Source: Chloroflexota bacterium
Lineage (GTDB): Bacteria; Chloroflexota; Anaerolineae; J102
DNA length: 64,000 bases
NCBI GenBank assembly: GCA_029782215.1
Contig: JAKOVD010000066.1
Location: forward strand, 35,059-99,058
Direction of reading: 5' to 3'
Shown here: positions 37,367 through 46,389 of the stretch, piece after piece
Layout of the letters: each line of letters starts with the position of its first letter
How positions within the stretch are numbered: position 1 is the stretch's first letter
Notes under the pieces: generated by a model
The model's input: the letters and a program-made list of their open reading frames with translations, nothing else
Databases searched by the model: none
Told to the model about the DNA's origin: nothing
Program-made: the position numbers and the translations under genes

Positions 37367-38479
37367 ATGAACAAGCTCATTCTTTTCGCTGCCATGCTGC
37401 TCATGGCATTGTCGGCGTCGCCGGCGCTGGCCGCCGGCGACGCGCCCACCGGTGCCACCGCCACCATCGTGGATGCTTCGGGTCGGGTGGCAGGGCGGGC
37501 GACCTTCACGACGCTGCCCTCAGGCGCAGTACAGATCAGAGTCGCGGTGAGCGGCTTCGATCATGGACCGGGCGGGGACCATGGCATCCATATTCACGCC
37601 GTTGGACTGTGCGAGGGTCCGGCATTCACGTCGGCAGGCGGGCATTTCAACCCTGAGACGAAGAAGCACGGCCTGGCGAGCCCGGAAGGACCCCATGCGG
37701 GCGATCTCACCAACATCCAGTTCTACCCGGATGGCAGCGCCGTTTACGAAGCAGTGACGGACCGTGTGACGCTGGGTACGGGCGCGAACTCGCTGTTTGA
37801 CGGCGATGGCAGCGCCATCGTGATCCATGCCGGTCCAGACGACGGCAAGACGGACCCCTCAGGCAACAGCGGCGCTCGCATTGCCTGCGGCGTCATCGTC
37901 CCTGACAAGAAGGAAACCTCAGCACCGGCGCCGGCCCCTGCACCCGCGGCCCCGGCCTCCAAACTGGCAGCGGCCACAGCCGCGCAGCCTTCGAAGACAC
38001 CGATCAATGGGGAGGCGGAAATCGTGGATGCTTCGGGTCGGGTGGCAGGGCGGGCGACCTTCACGACGCTGCCCTCAGGCGCAGTACAGATCAAGGTCGC
38101 GGTGAGCGGCTTCGATCATGGACCGGGCGGGGACCATGGCATCCATATTCACGCCGTTGGACTGTGCGAGGGTCCGGCATTCACGTCGGCAGGCGGGCAT
38201 TTCAACCCTGAGACGAAGACGCACGGCCTGGCGAGCCCGGAAGGACCCCATGCGGGCGATCTCACCAACATCCAGTCCTACCCGGATGGCAGCGCCGTTT
38301 ACGAAGCAGTGACGGACCGTGTGACGCTGGGTACGGGCGCGAACTCGCTGTTTGACGGCGATGGCAGCGCCATCGTGATCCATGCCGGTCCAGACGACGG
38401 CAAGACGGACCCCTCAGGCAACAGCGGCGCTCGCATTGCCTGCGGCGTCATCGTCCCCGCAAAGCAGGCCGGAAGCTGA
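37367..38479 (+). CDS. Secreted tandem two-domain Cu/Zn superoxide dismutase
   Basis: A 370-residue protein. The signal peptide ends at ALA-AGD (about residue 23). Two nearly identical SodC domains follow, at about 30-178 and 215-363, joined by an Ala/Pro-rich linker. Each has all metal ligands: His-x-His in GIHIHAVG, bridging His in AGGHFNP, zinc ligands in KHG or THG and GPHAGDL, His in VIHAGPDD, plus the active-site Arg in GARIACGVI and two Cys for the disulfide. It disproportionates superoxide outside the cytoplasm. AAGGAG precedes the ATG. The usual SodC has one domain per chain. Confidence 0.92.
   Translation: MNKLILFAAMLLMALSASPALAAGDAPTGATATIVDASGRVAGRATFTTLPSGAVQIRVAVSGFDHGPGGDHGIHIHAVGLCEGPAFTSAGGHFNPETKKHGLASPEGPHAGDLTNIQFYPDGSAVYEAVTDRVTLGTGANSLFDGDGSAIVIHAGPDDGKTDPSGNSGARIACGVIVPDKKETSAPAPAPAPAAPASKLAAATAAQPSKTPINGEAEIVDASGRVAGRATFTTLPSGAVQIKVAVSGFDHGPGGDHGIHIHAVGLCEGPAFTSAGGHFNPETKTHGLASPEGPHAGDLTNIQSYPDGSAVYEAVTDRVTLGTGANSLFDGDGSAIVIHAGPDDGKTDPSGNSGARIACGVIVPAKQAGS
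37466..38457. repeat. Recent 437-bp internal duplication in the SOD gene
   Basis: 37466-37902 and 38021-38457 align without gaps at an offset of 555 bp. By eye I count only four base differences (giving R to K, K to T and F to S changes), about 99% identity. Confidence 0.9.
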
Positions 38480-38491
38480 CCGACTAGCGCT

Positions 38492-38529
38492 GACAGGGCC
38501 GTTGCGAGCGCCGCCGCAATGGCCCTGTC
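38492..38529. terminator. 15-bp hairpin after the SOD gene
   Basis: 38492-38506 pairs with 38515-38529 (14 Watson-Crick pairs and one G-T, 8-nt loop), between the convergent SOD and E2 genes. Confidence 0.7.
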
Positions 38530-38557
38530 TGGTCTGAACCCGTCCATCTCGGCTGTC

Positions 38558-38583
38558 CCCCTGGCTCAGTCGGCAGCCAGGGG
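38558..38583 (+). terminator. Second hairpin with T-rich tail
   Basis: CCCCTGGCT (38558-38566) pairs with AGCCAGGGG (38575-38583), followed by TCGCTTTCTT. It is read in the SOD direction and backs up the first hairpin. Confidence 0.65.
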
Positions 38584-38593
38584 TCGCTTTCTT

Positions 38594-39949
38594 CTAGAGG
38601 CTCATCAATCCCGGTTGTTCCAGGACGGCCCGCAGATCGCTGAGGAAGCGGGCGGCGGTGGCGCCGTCGACTACGCGGTGGTCGGCGGAAAGGCGCAGCG
38701 CCATCAGCGGCCGCACCAAGGGTTGGTCGTTGTCATCGGGCACAAACTGGCGGCGTACCTGTCCGACGGCGAGGATGCCCGTCTGCGGCGGGTTGAGGAT
38801 GGCGGAAAAGCGATCGACGCCGTACATCCCCAGGTTGGAGATCGTGAAGGTGCCGCCCTGGACATCATCCAGCCGCAGCGAGCCGCTGCGGGCGCGTGCC
38901 GCCAGGTCGGCGATCTCGCCGGCGATCTGGAGAATGCCTTTGCGGTTGGCATCGCGCACTACGGGCACCACGAGCCCTTCGTCGAGGGCCACGGCGACGC
39001 CGATGTGGACGTCTGACAGCACCTCGATGCTGTCCCCGGCAAGACGGCTGTTCAGCAGGGGGTGGCGGCGGAGCGCCCAGGCGCAGGAGCGCACCAGGAT
39101 GGCTGTCAGGCTGGGCCGTGCTTGTTCCTGGTCGCGTCCGCCTGCCGCGTGGCGGCGCAGCGCTTCCGCCGCACTCACGTCCACGTCGACATCGAAGGTG
39201 ATGTGCGGCGCCTGCTGGTAGCTCTGCTGCAGACGTTGAGCGATGGTGCGGCGCATGCCCACCATCGGGATGACCTGGGTCACTCCGGCCGGACCAGGGG
39301 CCGCTGTGGCCACGGCGGGAGCTTCTGCCGGGGCTTTGGCGTCCGCTGCGGCGCGCACATCGGCCGATTGGATTCGGCCGCGCAGCCCAGTGCCTCTCAC
39401 CGCGGCCAGATCGATGCCGGATTCTTGCGCCAGCTTGCGGGCGGCGGGCACCGCGCGCACCTTGCCGGCGATCTCGGCTGCTTCCGGCTCCTGTGGCCCG
39501 GCCATCTCCTGCTCCCGGCCTGTCACATAGGTCTGCACATCGCGACGCGTGACGCGGCCGCCCAAACCTGTGCCGGCGAGCGCACCCGGCTCCACGCCGT
39601 GCTCCTGAGCCATCCGCGCCGCCACCGGCGTCACCAGCGTCTTCCCCTCCGTCCTCCGCTCCCCGTCTTCGGTCCTCTGTCCTCCGCCCTCCGTCCTCTC
39701 GTCCTTATCCCCCTTCTCCCGGATCACGGCGATCACGGTCGTCACCGGCACCACGTCTCCGGCCTTGAAACGTACATCGGCCAGCACCCCTGAAACAGGG
39801 GCCTCGACCTCCATATCCACCTTGTCGGTGGTCACCTCGGCGATCGGTTCCCCCTGCTCGACGGCATCGCCGGGCTCCTTGAGCCAGCGCAGCAGCTCCG
39901 CCGTCTCCTGGGTGAAGCCGAACTTGGGCATGATCACTTCTTTGGCCAT
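38594..39949 (-). CDS. 2-oxoacid/acetoin dehydrogenase E2, dihydrolipoyl acyltransferase
   Basis: A 451-residue E2. Residues 1-80 are a lipoyl domain with the lipoylated Lys in TTDKVDMEV. Two peripheral-subunit-binding domains follow (TPVAARMAQEHG...GLGGRVTRRDV near 105; VPAARKLAQESG...GLRGRIQSADV near 165), one more than usual. The catalytic domain begins near 220 and ends with the active-site DHRVVDG. A heptad repeat array codes the DERTEGG...ERRTEGK linker. GAGGG six bases upstream supports the ATG at 39949, 8 bp after the E1 beta stop. No E3 gene follows. Confidence 0.93.
   Translation of the reverse strand: MAKEVIMPKFGFTQETAELLRWLKEPGDAVEQGEPIAEVTTDKVDMEVEAPVSGVLADVRFKAGDVVPVTTVIAVIREKGDKDERTEGGGQRTEDGERRTEGKTLVTPVAARMAQEHGVEPGALAGTGLGGRVTRRDVQTYVTGREQEMAGPQEPEAAEIAGKVRAVPAARKLAQESGIDLAAVRGTGLRGRIQSADVRAAADAKAPAEAPAVATAAPGPAGVTQVIPMVGMRRTIAQRLQQSYQQAPHITFDVDVDVSAAEALRRHAAGGRDQEQARPSLTAILVRSCAWALRRHPLLNSRLAGDSIEVLSDVHIGVAVALDEGLVVPVVRDANRKGILQIAGEIADLAARARSGSLRLDDVQGGTFTISNLGMYGVDRFSAILNPPQTGILAVGQVRRQFVPDDNDQPLVRPLMALRLSADHRVVDGATAARFLSDLRAVLEQPGLMSL
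39646..39708. repeat. In-frame heptad array in the E2 linker, CCTCCGT class
   Basis: Nine 7-bp units: CCTCCGT, CCTCCGC, TCCCCGT, CTTCGGT, CCTCTGT, CCTCCGC, CCTCCGT, CCTCTCG, TCCTTAT. At 63 bp it adds exactly 21 codons to the flexible linker between the lipoyl and first binding domain. Confidence 0.85.
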
Positions 39950-39957
39950 GTCAACCC

Positions 39958-40944
39958 TCAGTACGCGCCCTGCACCAGCTTGCGGGCTTCGGCGGCCATC
40001 TTTTCCACCTGGGGCACGGTGTGGTACTCGAGTGTGCGGTTGTAGGGGATCGGAATGTCCAGGCCGGCCAGCCGGCGCACCGGCGCCTCCAGGTAGTCAA
40101 AGGCCTCGCTCTCGCAGATGCGGGCGACGACTTCGCCGCCAAAGCCGCCGGTCTTGACGGCCTCGTGCACCACCAGCGCCCGGCCCGTCTTTTTGACCGA
40201 GGACACGATCAGAGCCTCATCCAGCGGCACCAGGGAGCGGGGGTCGATGACCTCCACCTCGATGCCCTCGGCGGCCAGCTTTGCGGCCGCTTCCAGGGAG
40301 CGGTTGACCATGACCGAGGTGGCGATGATGGTCAGGTCCTTCCCTTCGCGGGCCACGCGGCCCTGGCCCAGGGGCACCTGGTACACCTCTTCGGGCACCG
40401 GCCCTTTGGTTTTGTAGAGAAGCTTGTGCTCGACGAAGATGACGGGGTTGTCGTCGGCGATGGCGGCCAGGAGCAAACCCTTGGCGTCATAGGGTGTGCT
40501 GGGCATAACCACCTTGAGACCGGGGACGTGGACGAACCAGTTTTCCAGGCTCTCAGAGTGCTGCGCCGCCGCGCCGGTGCCGGCGCCTGCCGGCATGCGC
40601 AGGACGAAGGGCACGGTCGCCTTGCCCCCGAACATGAAGCGGATCTTGGAGGCTTGCAGGACAAGCTGCTCCATGCTCAGGGTGACGAAGTCCATGAACT
40701 GGATTTCGCCCACGGGCCGCATGCCGGTCAGAGCGGCGCCGATGCAGGCGCCGGCGATGGCGGCTTCGGAAATGGGCGTGTCGATCACCCGCTCCGAACC
40801 GAATTCCTGAAGCAGACCGGCGGAGACACCGAAGGCGCCGCCGTAGACGCCCACATCCTCGCCGATCAGGAAGACCCGTGAGTCGGCGGCCATGGCCTGC
40901 CGCAGGCCCTCGCGCAGCGCCTCGGCATAAGTCAATTCACGCAT
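39958..40944 (-). CDS. 2-oxoacid/acetoin dehydrogenase E1 beta
   Basis: A 328-residue transketolase-like beta subunit ([18 protein letters not shown]...[38 protein letters not shown]). With E1 alpha it forms the TPP-dependent decarboxylase or acetoin-cleaving component. The ATG at 40944 overlaps the E1 alpha stop by 8 bases and has GGAGGG seven bases upstream; the longer frame to 41028 lies inside E1 alpha and is not used. E2 follows directly. Confidence 0.94.
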   Translation of the reverse strand: MRELTYAEALREGLRQAMAADSRVFLIGEDVGVYGGAFGVSAGLLQEFGSERVIDTPISEAAIAGACIGAALTGMRPVGEIQFMDFVTLSMEQLVLQASKIRFMFGGKATVPFVLRMPAGAGTGAAAQHSESLENWFVHVPGLKVVMPSTPYDAKGLLLAAIADDNPVIFVEHKLLYKTKGPVPEEVYQVPLGQGRVAREGKDLTIIATSVMVNRSLEAAAKLAAEGIEVEVIDPRSLVPLDEALIVSSVKKTGRALVVHEAVKTGGFGGEVVARICESEAFDYLEAPVRRLAGLDIPIPYNRTLEYHTVPQVEKMAAEARKLVQGAY

Positions 40945-41917
40945 AAACGCCCTCCAAAAGGGTGCTTGGATCGGGTTCGGGACTGGCTTCGGCAAAAGCA
41001 AGCGCCTCATCGACCTCCTGGCGGGCAAGGGCCTGGAGTCCTTCCAGTTCGCCCTCGCTCAGACCCAGCCGGCGTGCAAAGCGGGGGATGGGGTCACGCT
41101 GCTGCCACTCCTTCACCTCGTCCCGGGTCCGGTAGGCCTGCTTGTCGCTCTTGGAATGGCCCCGCCATCGGTAGGTGACGGCCTCGACCAGGGAGGGGCC
41201 CTGGCCGGCGCGGGCGCGGGCGGCGGCCTCCGCCACCGCCTGGTAGACCTCGGCCAGGTCGTTGCCGTCCACCGTCACCCCCGGGATGCCGTAGGAGGCG
41301 GCGCGCTGGCTGATGCGCTCGATGTTGAAGGCGCTGCGCATTGGCATCGACATGGCGTACTGGTTGTTTTCGCATAGATAAACAACCGGCAGGGTCCAGA
41401 TGCTGGCCATGTTGAGGGACTCATGGAAGGCGCCTTCGTTGGCGGCGCCGTCTCCGAACACGACCATGCACACCTGGTTGGTGCGCCGCTGCCTGATGCT
41501 GAGCCCCACGCCGACCGCAATGGGGACGCCGCCTGCCACAATGCCGTTGGCGCCGAGGTTGTTGGCCTCGACGTTGGCGATGTGCATCGAGCCGCCCCGG
41601 CCGCGGCAGTAGCCGGTTTCCTTGCCCATGAACTCAGCCATCATAAGGTTGAGATCGCCGCCCCAGGCCAGGCAGTGGCCGTGGCCGCGGTGGTGGTTCA
41701 GCAGGTAGTCGCCTGGCTGCAGGGCGTTGGACGCGCCGACGGCCGACGCCTCCTGGCCGATGGAGAGATGCATCGTGCCGTGAACACGGCCCAAGGCGTA
41801 CAGCTCTTCTGCCTTTTCCTCGAAGGCGCGGATGCGCAGCATCTGCTGCAGCAGCTCGCGGCCCTGCGCCGGGGTGAAGGGCAGGCTTTCGGAAACGGGA
41901 GAAGCCTTGTCAGTCAC
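40937..41917 (-). CDS. 2-oxoacid/acetoin dehydrogenase E1 alpha (AcoA-like)
   Basis: A 326-residue TPP-binding subunit. The motif [21 protein letters not shown] with [10 protein letters not shown] is the TPP/Mg2+ site. [14 protein letters not shown] and [17 protein letters not shown] are typical of AcoA-type acetoin dehydrogenase and related E1 alpha chains. A GTG at 41917 is preferred: TGAGG lies seven bases upstream and overlaps the regulator stop, so the two genes are coupled. The substrate (acetoin, pyruvate or a branched 2-oxoacid) is not settled by sequence. Confidence 0.92.
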   Translation of the reverse strand: MTDKASPVSESLPFTPAQGRELLQQMLRIRAFEEKAEELYALGRVHGTMHLSIGQEASAVGASNALQPGDYLLNHHRGHGHCLAWGGDLNLMMAEFMGKETGYCRGRGGSMHIANVEANNLGANGIVAGGVPIAVGVGLSIRQRRTNQVCMVVFGDGAANEGAFHESLNMASIWTLPVVYLCENNQYAMSMPMRSAFNIERISQRAASYGIPGVTVDGNDLAEVYQAVAEAAARARAGQGPSLVEAVTYRWRGHSKSDKQAYRTRDEVKEWQQRDPIPRFARRLGLSEGELEGLQALARQEVDEALAFAEASPEPDPSTLLEGVYA

Positions 41918-41927
41918 TGGGATTGCC

Positions 41928-42899
41928 TCATAGAAGGGGATAGACGGGGTCGTTCGCTGCGACCCGGAGCAACGTGGCCGCGACGGCATCGTCGGTCACC
42001 AGGATGTTGATCAAACCAGAGCGTACGGCGCCGAGAATGGCGGGCGCCTTGGGTAAGTCACCGGCGATACCCAGTCTCCGGGGAATGCGCACGAGATGGT
42101 CGTAGTCAATGCCCACCACCCGCCGGGTGAGGGGCGTGTGGACCAACCGTCCCACCTGGTCAAAATGAATGGCGCAGACATCGCCGACCGCCCCTACCGC
42201 CACCAGCTCGTCAAGCTGGCGCGGCTCAAGGTAGCCGGCTCGCACCAGGCTGGAGAGAGTGGGATCGACCGTGCCGATGCCCACCAGGGCGAGACTGGCA
42301 TCGGCGGCATCGTCCAGCACCCGTTGGATGCGGCGTTCGTCGCAGAGGTTGGTCCGCGTCACCTCGCTGTCGACGATCAAGGGCGCGGGCAGGGTGGCGT
42401 AGCGGCCGCCGAAGTTGCGGGCCAGGCGGCGCGCCAGCTCAGGACCATCGATCTCCGGGGCGCTGGCTCCCAAGGAACCGATCATCTGCACCACGTAGAC
42501 GCTGCGGGGCTGCCAGCGCAGGGCGCCCACCATCTCGGCCAGGGCTGTGCCCCAGGAGACCCCCAGCGTCATGTGATCGGCGACCAGGTCCTCGACCAGC
42601 CGCGCCGCCAGCACGCCGAGGCGCCGGAGCAGGTCGGGATACTCCAGGTTGCCGCGCGCCAGAACCCTTGCTTCCAGCAGGCCGAAGGCGTGGCGCAACT
42701 GCTGTTCCAGGTCCATTTGCCTTGACAACGGGTGGTGAATGCGCACCTCCACCACACCCTGCTCGCGGGCGGCGGTCAACAGGCGCGAGATCATTGACCG
42801 CGAATAACCCAGGCGGTCGGCGATGGCTGCCTGGGTCAGACCCTGGTCATAGTAGAGTTCGGCGACTTGCGCCAGCCGTTCGAGTGATTCACCGTCCAC
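41928..42899 (-). CDS. SorC/DeoR-type sugar-binding transcriptional regulator
   Basis: About 323 residues from a GTG at 42899, typical for the SorC family. The N-terminal helix-turn-helix ([19 protein letters not shown]) is followed by the sugar-phosphate-binding domain ([36 protein letters not shown]). A longer frame from an ATG at 42989 would cross a good -10 box and an operator-like dyad, so it is rejected. The gene leads the E1 alpha/E1 beta/E2 operon with 10 bp spacing. It probably controls that operon in response to a phosphorylated metabolite. Confidence 0.88.
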   Translation of the reverse strand: MDGESLERLAQVAELYYDQGLTQAAIADRLGYSRSMISRLLTAAREQGVVEVRIHHPLSRQMDLEQQLRHAFGLLEARVLARGNLEYPDLLRRLGVLAARLVEDLVADHMTLGVSWGTALAEMVGALRWQPRSVYVVQMIGSLGASAPEIDGPELARRLARNFGGRYATLPAPLIVDSEVTRTNLCDERRIQRVLDDAADASLALVGIGTVDPTLSSLVRAGYLEPRQLDELVAVGAVGDVCAIHFDQVGRLVHTPLTRRVVGIDYDHLVRIPRRLGIAGDLPKAPAILGAVRSGLINILVTDDAVAATLLRVAANDPVYPLL

Positions 42900-42957
42900 A
42901 GCCAGAATGGGGTGAGCGCGCCGCAGATGACGTCCCCAGAGCAGCGGGGACGCCCAG

Positions 42958-43022
42958 ATTATACCAGCGTTCTTGCGGTGGCGATGCACAAATGTGATGA
43001 ACTTTCACATCTGTGCATCGCC
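42958..43022 (-). promoter_or_regulatory. Promoter with double operator for the SorC-led operon
   Basis: On the minus strand TGG-TATAAT (hexamer 42963-42958) is an extended -10. Upstream lies an 18-bp inverted repeat matching at 17 positions (42980-42997 and 43005-43022, 7-bp loop). Each arm carries a smaller dyad, TGCACAAATGTGA and TCACATCTGTGCA, of SorC/DeoR operator type, with centres 20 bp apart (about two helical turns). Autoregulation is inferred. The remainder of the gap to 43089 shows nothing else. Confidence 0.65.
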
Positions 43023-43089
43023 GCCGGGACCCTAGACCCGGTCGCGGACGAGAGGCCTCGTCTTTCCCACTGTTGCTGCCGCGCCGCGA

Positions 43090-44634
43090 TCAGCGGTTGC
43101 GGCCGAGTTTCTCGTGGCTGGACACCCAGTCCGATGAAGAAATGGCCGACGCCAGCGAGATCTCGCCTGCCAAAACCACGGCGGCGATGATCTCCGCCAG
43201 CCTCTGCACCTTGCCTTTGCCGTAGCAGCCGAGTATCTCAAGACACTCCCGCTGCGTGGCCAGGGCCGTGCCGCCGCCGTAGGTCGCTACGATCAGGGAG
43301 GGGATGGTCATGGAGATGTAGAGGTCTTTCTCGGCGGTCAGCTCCGTGTACATGATGCCGGCTGACGACTCCGAGACGTTGGCCACGTCCTGGCCCGTGG
43401 CGATGAACATGGCCGTGATGCCGTTCGCCGAATGGGCGCCGTTGTTATTGGCGCCGGAGAGCACGGCCCCGATGTTGGCGACATTGTAGTGGTAGAAGAG
43501 ACTCTCCGGCTCCACCCGCATGTGTTGGGCAAGAACGTCGCGCTTGACCACCGCCTCGGCCACGACGCGTTTGCCGCGCGTGTGCATGATGTTGACTTGG
43601 GAAGCCTTTTTGTCGGTGGCCAGGTTCGATTCGAGGTAGAAATGCCGGATGCCCTCGTAGTTGTCCATGACCCAACTGCAGGCCGCAAAGGTCGCCCGCC
43701 CCACCATGTTCTGGCCGGCAGCATCGCCGGTCGTGAAGTTGAAGCGCAGATAGGCGAACTTGCCGGCCAGGTAAGGGTCGATGTACTGCAGCCTGGCGAC
43801 GCTTGATGTTGCTTCCGCCTCCTCGGCGAGCCTGGCCTGGTTCGCCAACACCCAGTTCCGAAACTCTCTTGCCTCTCGGGCGCTGTCGAACACAAACACC
43901 GGCGCCCTTTGCATGGCGTCGCCGATGACGGTGCAGCGGACACCACCTGACAGGTTGAGCACTTTCATGCCGCGATTGTAGGATGCCACCAACGTGCCCT
44001 CCGCCGTGGCCATGGGGATGATGAAGTCCCCCTGGGCATGCTCGCCGTGGATGGTCAGGGGGCCGGCAAAACCCAGCGGGATCTGCACAACGCCCGTGAA
44101 GTTCTCGATGTTGCCCTGGGTGATGTGAGGGTCGAATGAGTAAGAGGCGATGTGTTTCAGCTCCGTGCCCGCGAACTGTGACACGAACTGCTGTCTCTGT
44201 TTGATGATCGTGTCGGAGTAGTTGTCGTCCGTGCTGCGCGGGATGCTGATGCGTCTGGCCACCTGCTTGACGATGGAGCCTTCGACCTTGAGCGCCAGCG
44301 CGCCAAAGGGCTGGGCCTCGAAGTCGATCTCGATCCGGTGGATGCCCTCCGGCAGCGGCTCGATCTTGGCCAGGATGTCGAGCGTGCGGCGCAAAGGAAA
44401 GTCGATGGGTTGGCGCCCGACGTCATCGGGATGCAGGAGTGTGCCTTTTCCCAGGTCGATCTGGATGCTGTCGCGCGGGACTTCGCAGCCGTCGAAGCTG
44501 AGACGAGCCAGGCCCGTCAGGGTGGCGTCGCTCAACCTGTTCTTGAGCGAAAAGCGAACCCCTTCCGCCGTGTTCTTCAGGCTGTCGTTCGTGTAGAGCT
44601 GCCTCAGCAGCATGCTGGGGATCGTAAAAGCCAT
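43090..44634 (-). CDS. Hydroxymethylglutaryl-CoA reductase
   Basis: A 514-residue HMG-CoA reductase, the committed step of the mevalonate pathway. Catalytic residues are visible: Glu in MATAEGTLVASYNRG (near 207), Lys in ATDKKASQVN (near 340), Asp in TGQDVANVSES (near 411) and His in SSHEKLGRN at the extreme C-terminus. NNNGAHSANGITAMFIA is the conserved cofactor region. The first 110 residues form an extra beta-rich domain (FSLKNRLSDATLTGLARLSFDG). GGAGG precedes the ATG at 44634 by 9 nt. The open frame continues far upstream antisense to the next gene; that extension is rejected. Confidence 0.93.
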   Translation of the reverse strand: MAFTIPSMLLRQLYTNDSLKNTAEGVRFSLKNRLSDATLTGLARLSFDGCEVPRDSIQIDLGKGTLLHPDDVGRQPIDFPLRRTLDILAKIEPLPEGIHRIEIDFEAQPFGALALKVEGSIVKQVARRISIPRSTDDNYSDTIIKQRQQFVSQFAGTELKHIASYSFDPHITQGNIENFTGVVQIPLGFAGPLTIHGEHAQGDFIIPMATAEGTLVASYNRGMKVLNLSGGVRCTVIGDAMQRAPVFVFDSAREAREFRNWVLANQARLAEEAEATSSVARLQYIDPYLAGKFAYLRFNFTTGDAAGQNMVGRATFAACSWVMDNYEGIRHFYLESNLATDKKASQVNIMHTRGKRVVAEAVVKRDVLAQHMRVEPESLFYHYNVANIGAVLSGANNNGAHSANGITAMFIATGQDVANVSESSAGIMYTELTAEKDLYISMTIPSLIVATYGGGTALATQRECLEILGCYGKGKVQRLAEIIAAVVLAGEISLASAISSSDWVSSHEKLGRNR

Positions 44635-44683
44635 GACCGGTTCCTCCCGTGGGGCAGTAGGTAGCAGTGTGAGTAGGGCGCGA

Positions 44684-44712
44684 ATCATAGCACAGCCATA
44701 GGGGCCAACCAA
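44684..44712 (-). promoter_or_regulatory. HMG-CoA reductase promoter
   Basis: On the minus strand TTGGTT (44712-44707), a 17-bp spacer and TGC-TATGAT (hexamer 44689-44684), 50 bp before the start. Confidence 0.65.
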
Positions 44713-44743
44713 CACCCTCTCGCCGGCATCCGCACCTCTCGCA

Positions 44744-44772
44744 TTGCATCCAGGAAGTGCCCGCGCTAGAAT
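44744..44772 (+). promoter_or_regulatory. PGM1-like ligase promoter
   Basis: TTGCAT (44744-44749), a 17-bp spacer and CGC-TAGAAT (hexamer 44767-44772). It is divergent from the reductase promoter with the -35 boxes about 30 bp apart. Confidence 0.6.
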
Positions 44773-44841
44773 CCCCTTGTGACCTGGGACGCCCATGTCT
44801 GCCGGAAGCGAGCGCCAGGTGACACACTCAGGAGAGCCCAT

Positions 44842-46389
44842 ATGACATTCGACCCATCGCCGATCGGTCTCAACGAAGAAGAGGCTGCCGCCGCTTTCGG
44901 CGCCCTGCAGCCCAAGCTCGTCCCCCTGTGGAAATCCATCCAGTCGTTCAACCAGGATGCGCAGACCATTGTGGTCGTGCCCTCCCTGTCCGTCGACAAC
45001 CTGCCGGTGGAGGGATCCCTTCTTCAGGCCTACGAAGAGCGATTCCTCTTTCTGCTGCTGCTCTTGCGCCAGCCGCGGGCGCGCCTGATCTATGTGACTT
45101 CCCAGGCGATTCGACCTGAGATCGCTGACTACTACTTGCATCTCCTTCCCGGCGTTATCGCCAGCCACGCCCGCAAACGGCTGTTTCTGGTGTCGCCGTT
45201 GGATGGCGCGCGCGGGCCTCTCAGCCAGAAGCTGCTGGATAGGCCTCACCTCATTCGCCAGATTCGCTCGCTCATCCCCGATCCCGATCGCGCCCACCTG
45301 GTGCCCTTTAACACCACCCACATGGAGCGTGATCTGGCCGTACGCCTTGGCATCCCCATGTACGGGGCCGACCCCAAGTTCTTCCCCTTGGGCACGAAGT
45401 CGGGCGCCCGCCAGCTTTTTGCGGAAGCAGGCGTCAACCATCCCCTCGGCGTGGAGAACATTCACAGCACCGAGGATGCCGTTGCGGCCATCAAGGACAT
45501 GCGGGCGCGCAAGCCGGGCATCCGCCAGGTCATCGTCAAGCTCAACGAGGGCGTCTCGGGCTATGGGAATGCCCTGGTGCACCTGGAGGGCTTGCCCGCC
45601 TCCGGCGAGCCTGCCGAGGCAGCAGCGATCCGGGAGCGGCTGCAGGCGATGATCCTCGAATCCCATGCGATGTCCTATGATGACTATATGCAAACGCTGG
45701 CGCGCAACGGCGGCATTGTCGAGGAGCGCATCACCGGCGATGAGTTTCGCAGTCCCAGCGCCCAGATGCGCATCACGCCCCTGGGCAAACTGGAGCTGCT
45801 GTCCACCCACGACCAACTGCTGGGCGGCACCGAGGGCCAGACCTATCTCGGCTGCCGCTTCCCCGCGGACCCGGCCTACGCCGCCGCCATCATGACGGAG
45901 GCCGCCAAGGTCGGCCAGCGGCTGGTGAAGGAGGGTGTGCTTGGCCGCTTTGCCATGGATTTCGTCGCCGTGCGCTCGCAGGGCGGGCCCTGGGAGGTCT
46001 ATGCCATCGAGCTCAACCTGCGCAAAGGCGGGACGACGCACCCCTTCCTGACGCTGCAGTTCCTCACTGACGGCGCCTACGACGCCGCAGCAGGTGTGTT
46101 CAGGACCCCGCGCGGGGAGGAAAAATGCTTCGTGGCGAGCGATACCCTGGCCTCGCCTGCCTACCGTGTGTTCACCCCTGACGATCTCTTCGACGTCGTG
46201 GCACGGCACGGTCTGCACTTCGATCAGACCCACCAGACGGGCGCCGTGTTTCATATGATGAGCGCCCTGGGTGAGCACGGCCGCCTGGGTCTGACCGCGG
46301 TCGGCAATACGCAGGCCGAAGCCGACGCCATCTACGCGCGTGTGGTCGCTGCCCTGGACACAGAGGCGCAAGCCGCCCTGAGCGGTTGA
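44842..46389 (+). CDS. PGM1-like ATP-grasp carboxylate-amine (peptide) ligase
   Basis: A 515-residue protein resembling the family named after the pheganomycin peptide ligase PGM1. Conserved stretches are VVPSLSVDNL, YEERFLFLLLLLRQPRARLIYVTSQ, DYYLHLLPGVIASHARKRL, GADPKFFPLGTKSGARQLF, and the ATP-grasp core VIVKLNEGVSGYGNAL and IELNLRKGGTTHPF. The C-terminal 80 residues are the PGM1_C part. Such enzymes join a carboxylate to an amine using ATP. AGGAGA precedes the ATG at 44842 by 6 nt. No biosynthetic partner is adjacent, so the substrate is unknown. Confidence 0.82.
   Translation: MTFDPSPIGLNEEEAAAAFGALQPKLVPLWKSIQSFNQDAQTIVVVPSLSVDNLPVEGSLLQAYEERFLFLLLLLRQPRARLIYVTSQAIRPEIADYYLHLLPGVIASHARKRLFLVSPLDGARGPLSQKLLDRPHLIRQIRSLIPDPDRAHLVPFNTTHMERDLAVRLGIPMYGADPKFFPLGTKSGARQLFAEAGVNHPLGVENIHSTEDAVAAIKDMRARKPGIRQVIVKLNEGVSGYGNALVHLEGLPASGEPAEAAAIRERLQAMILESHAMSYDDYMQTLARNGGIVEERITGDEFRSPSAQMRITPLGKLELLSTHDQLLGGTEGQTYLGCRFPADPAYAAAIMTEAAKVGQRLVKEGVLGRFAMDFVAVRSQGGPWEVYAIELNLRKGGTTHPFLTLQFLTDGAYDAAAGVFRTPRGEEKCFVASDTLASPAYRVFTPDDLFDVVARHGLHFDQTHQTGAVFHMMSALGEHGRLGLTAVGNTQAEADAIYARVVAALDTEAQAALSG

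Noticed and set aside
42900..42989. ATG at 42989 as the SorC regulator start
   Set aside because: It would place the extended -10 TATAAT and one operator arm inside the coding region; the remaining protein from 42899 has normal family length.
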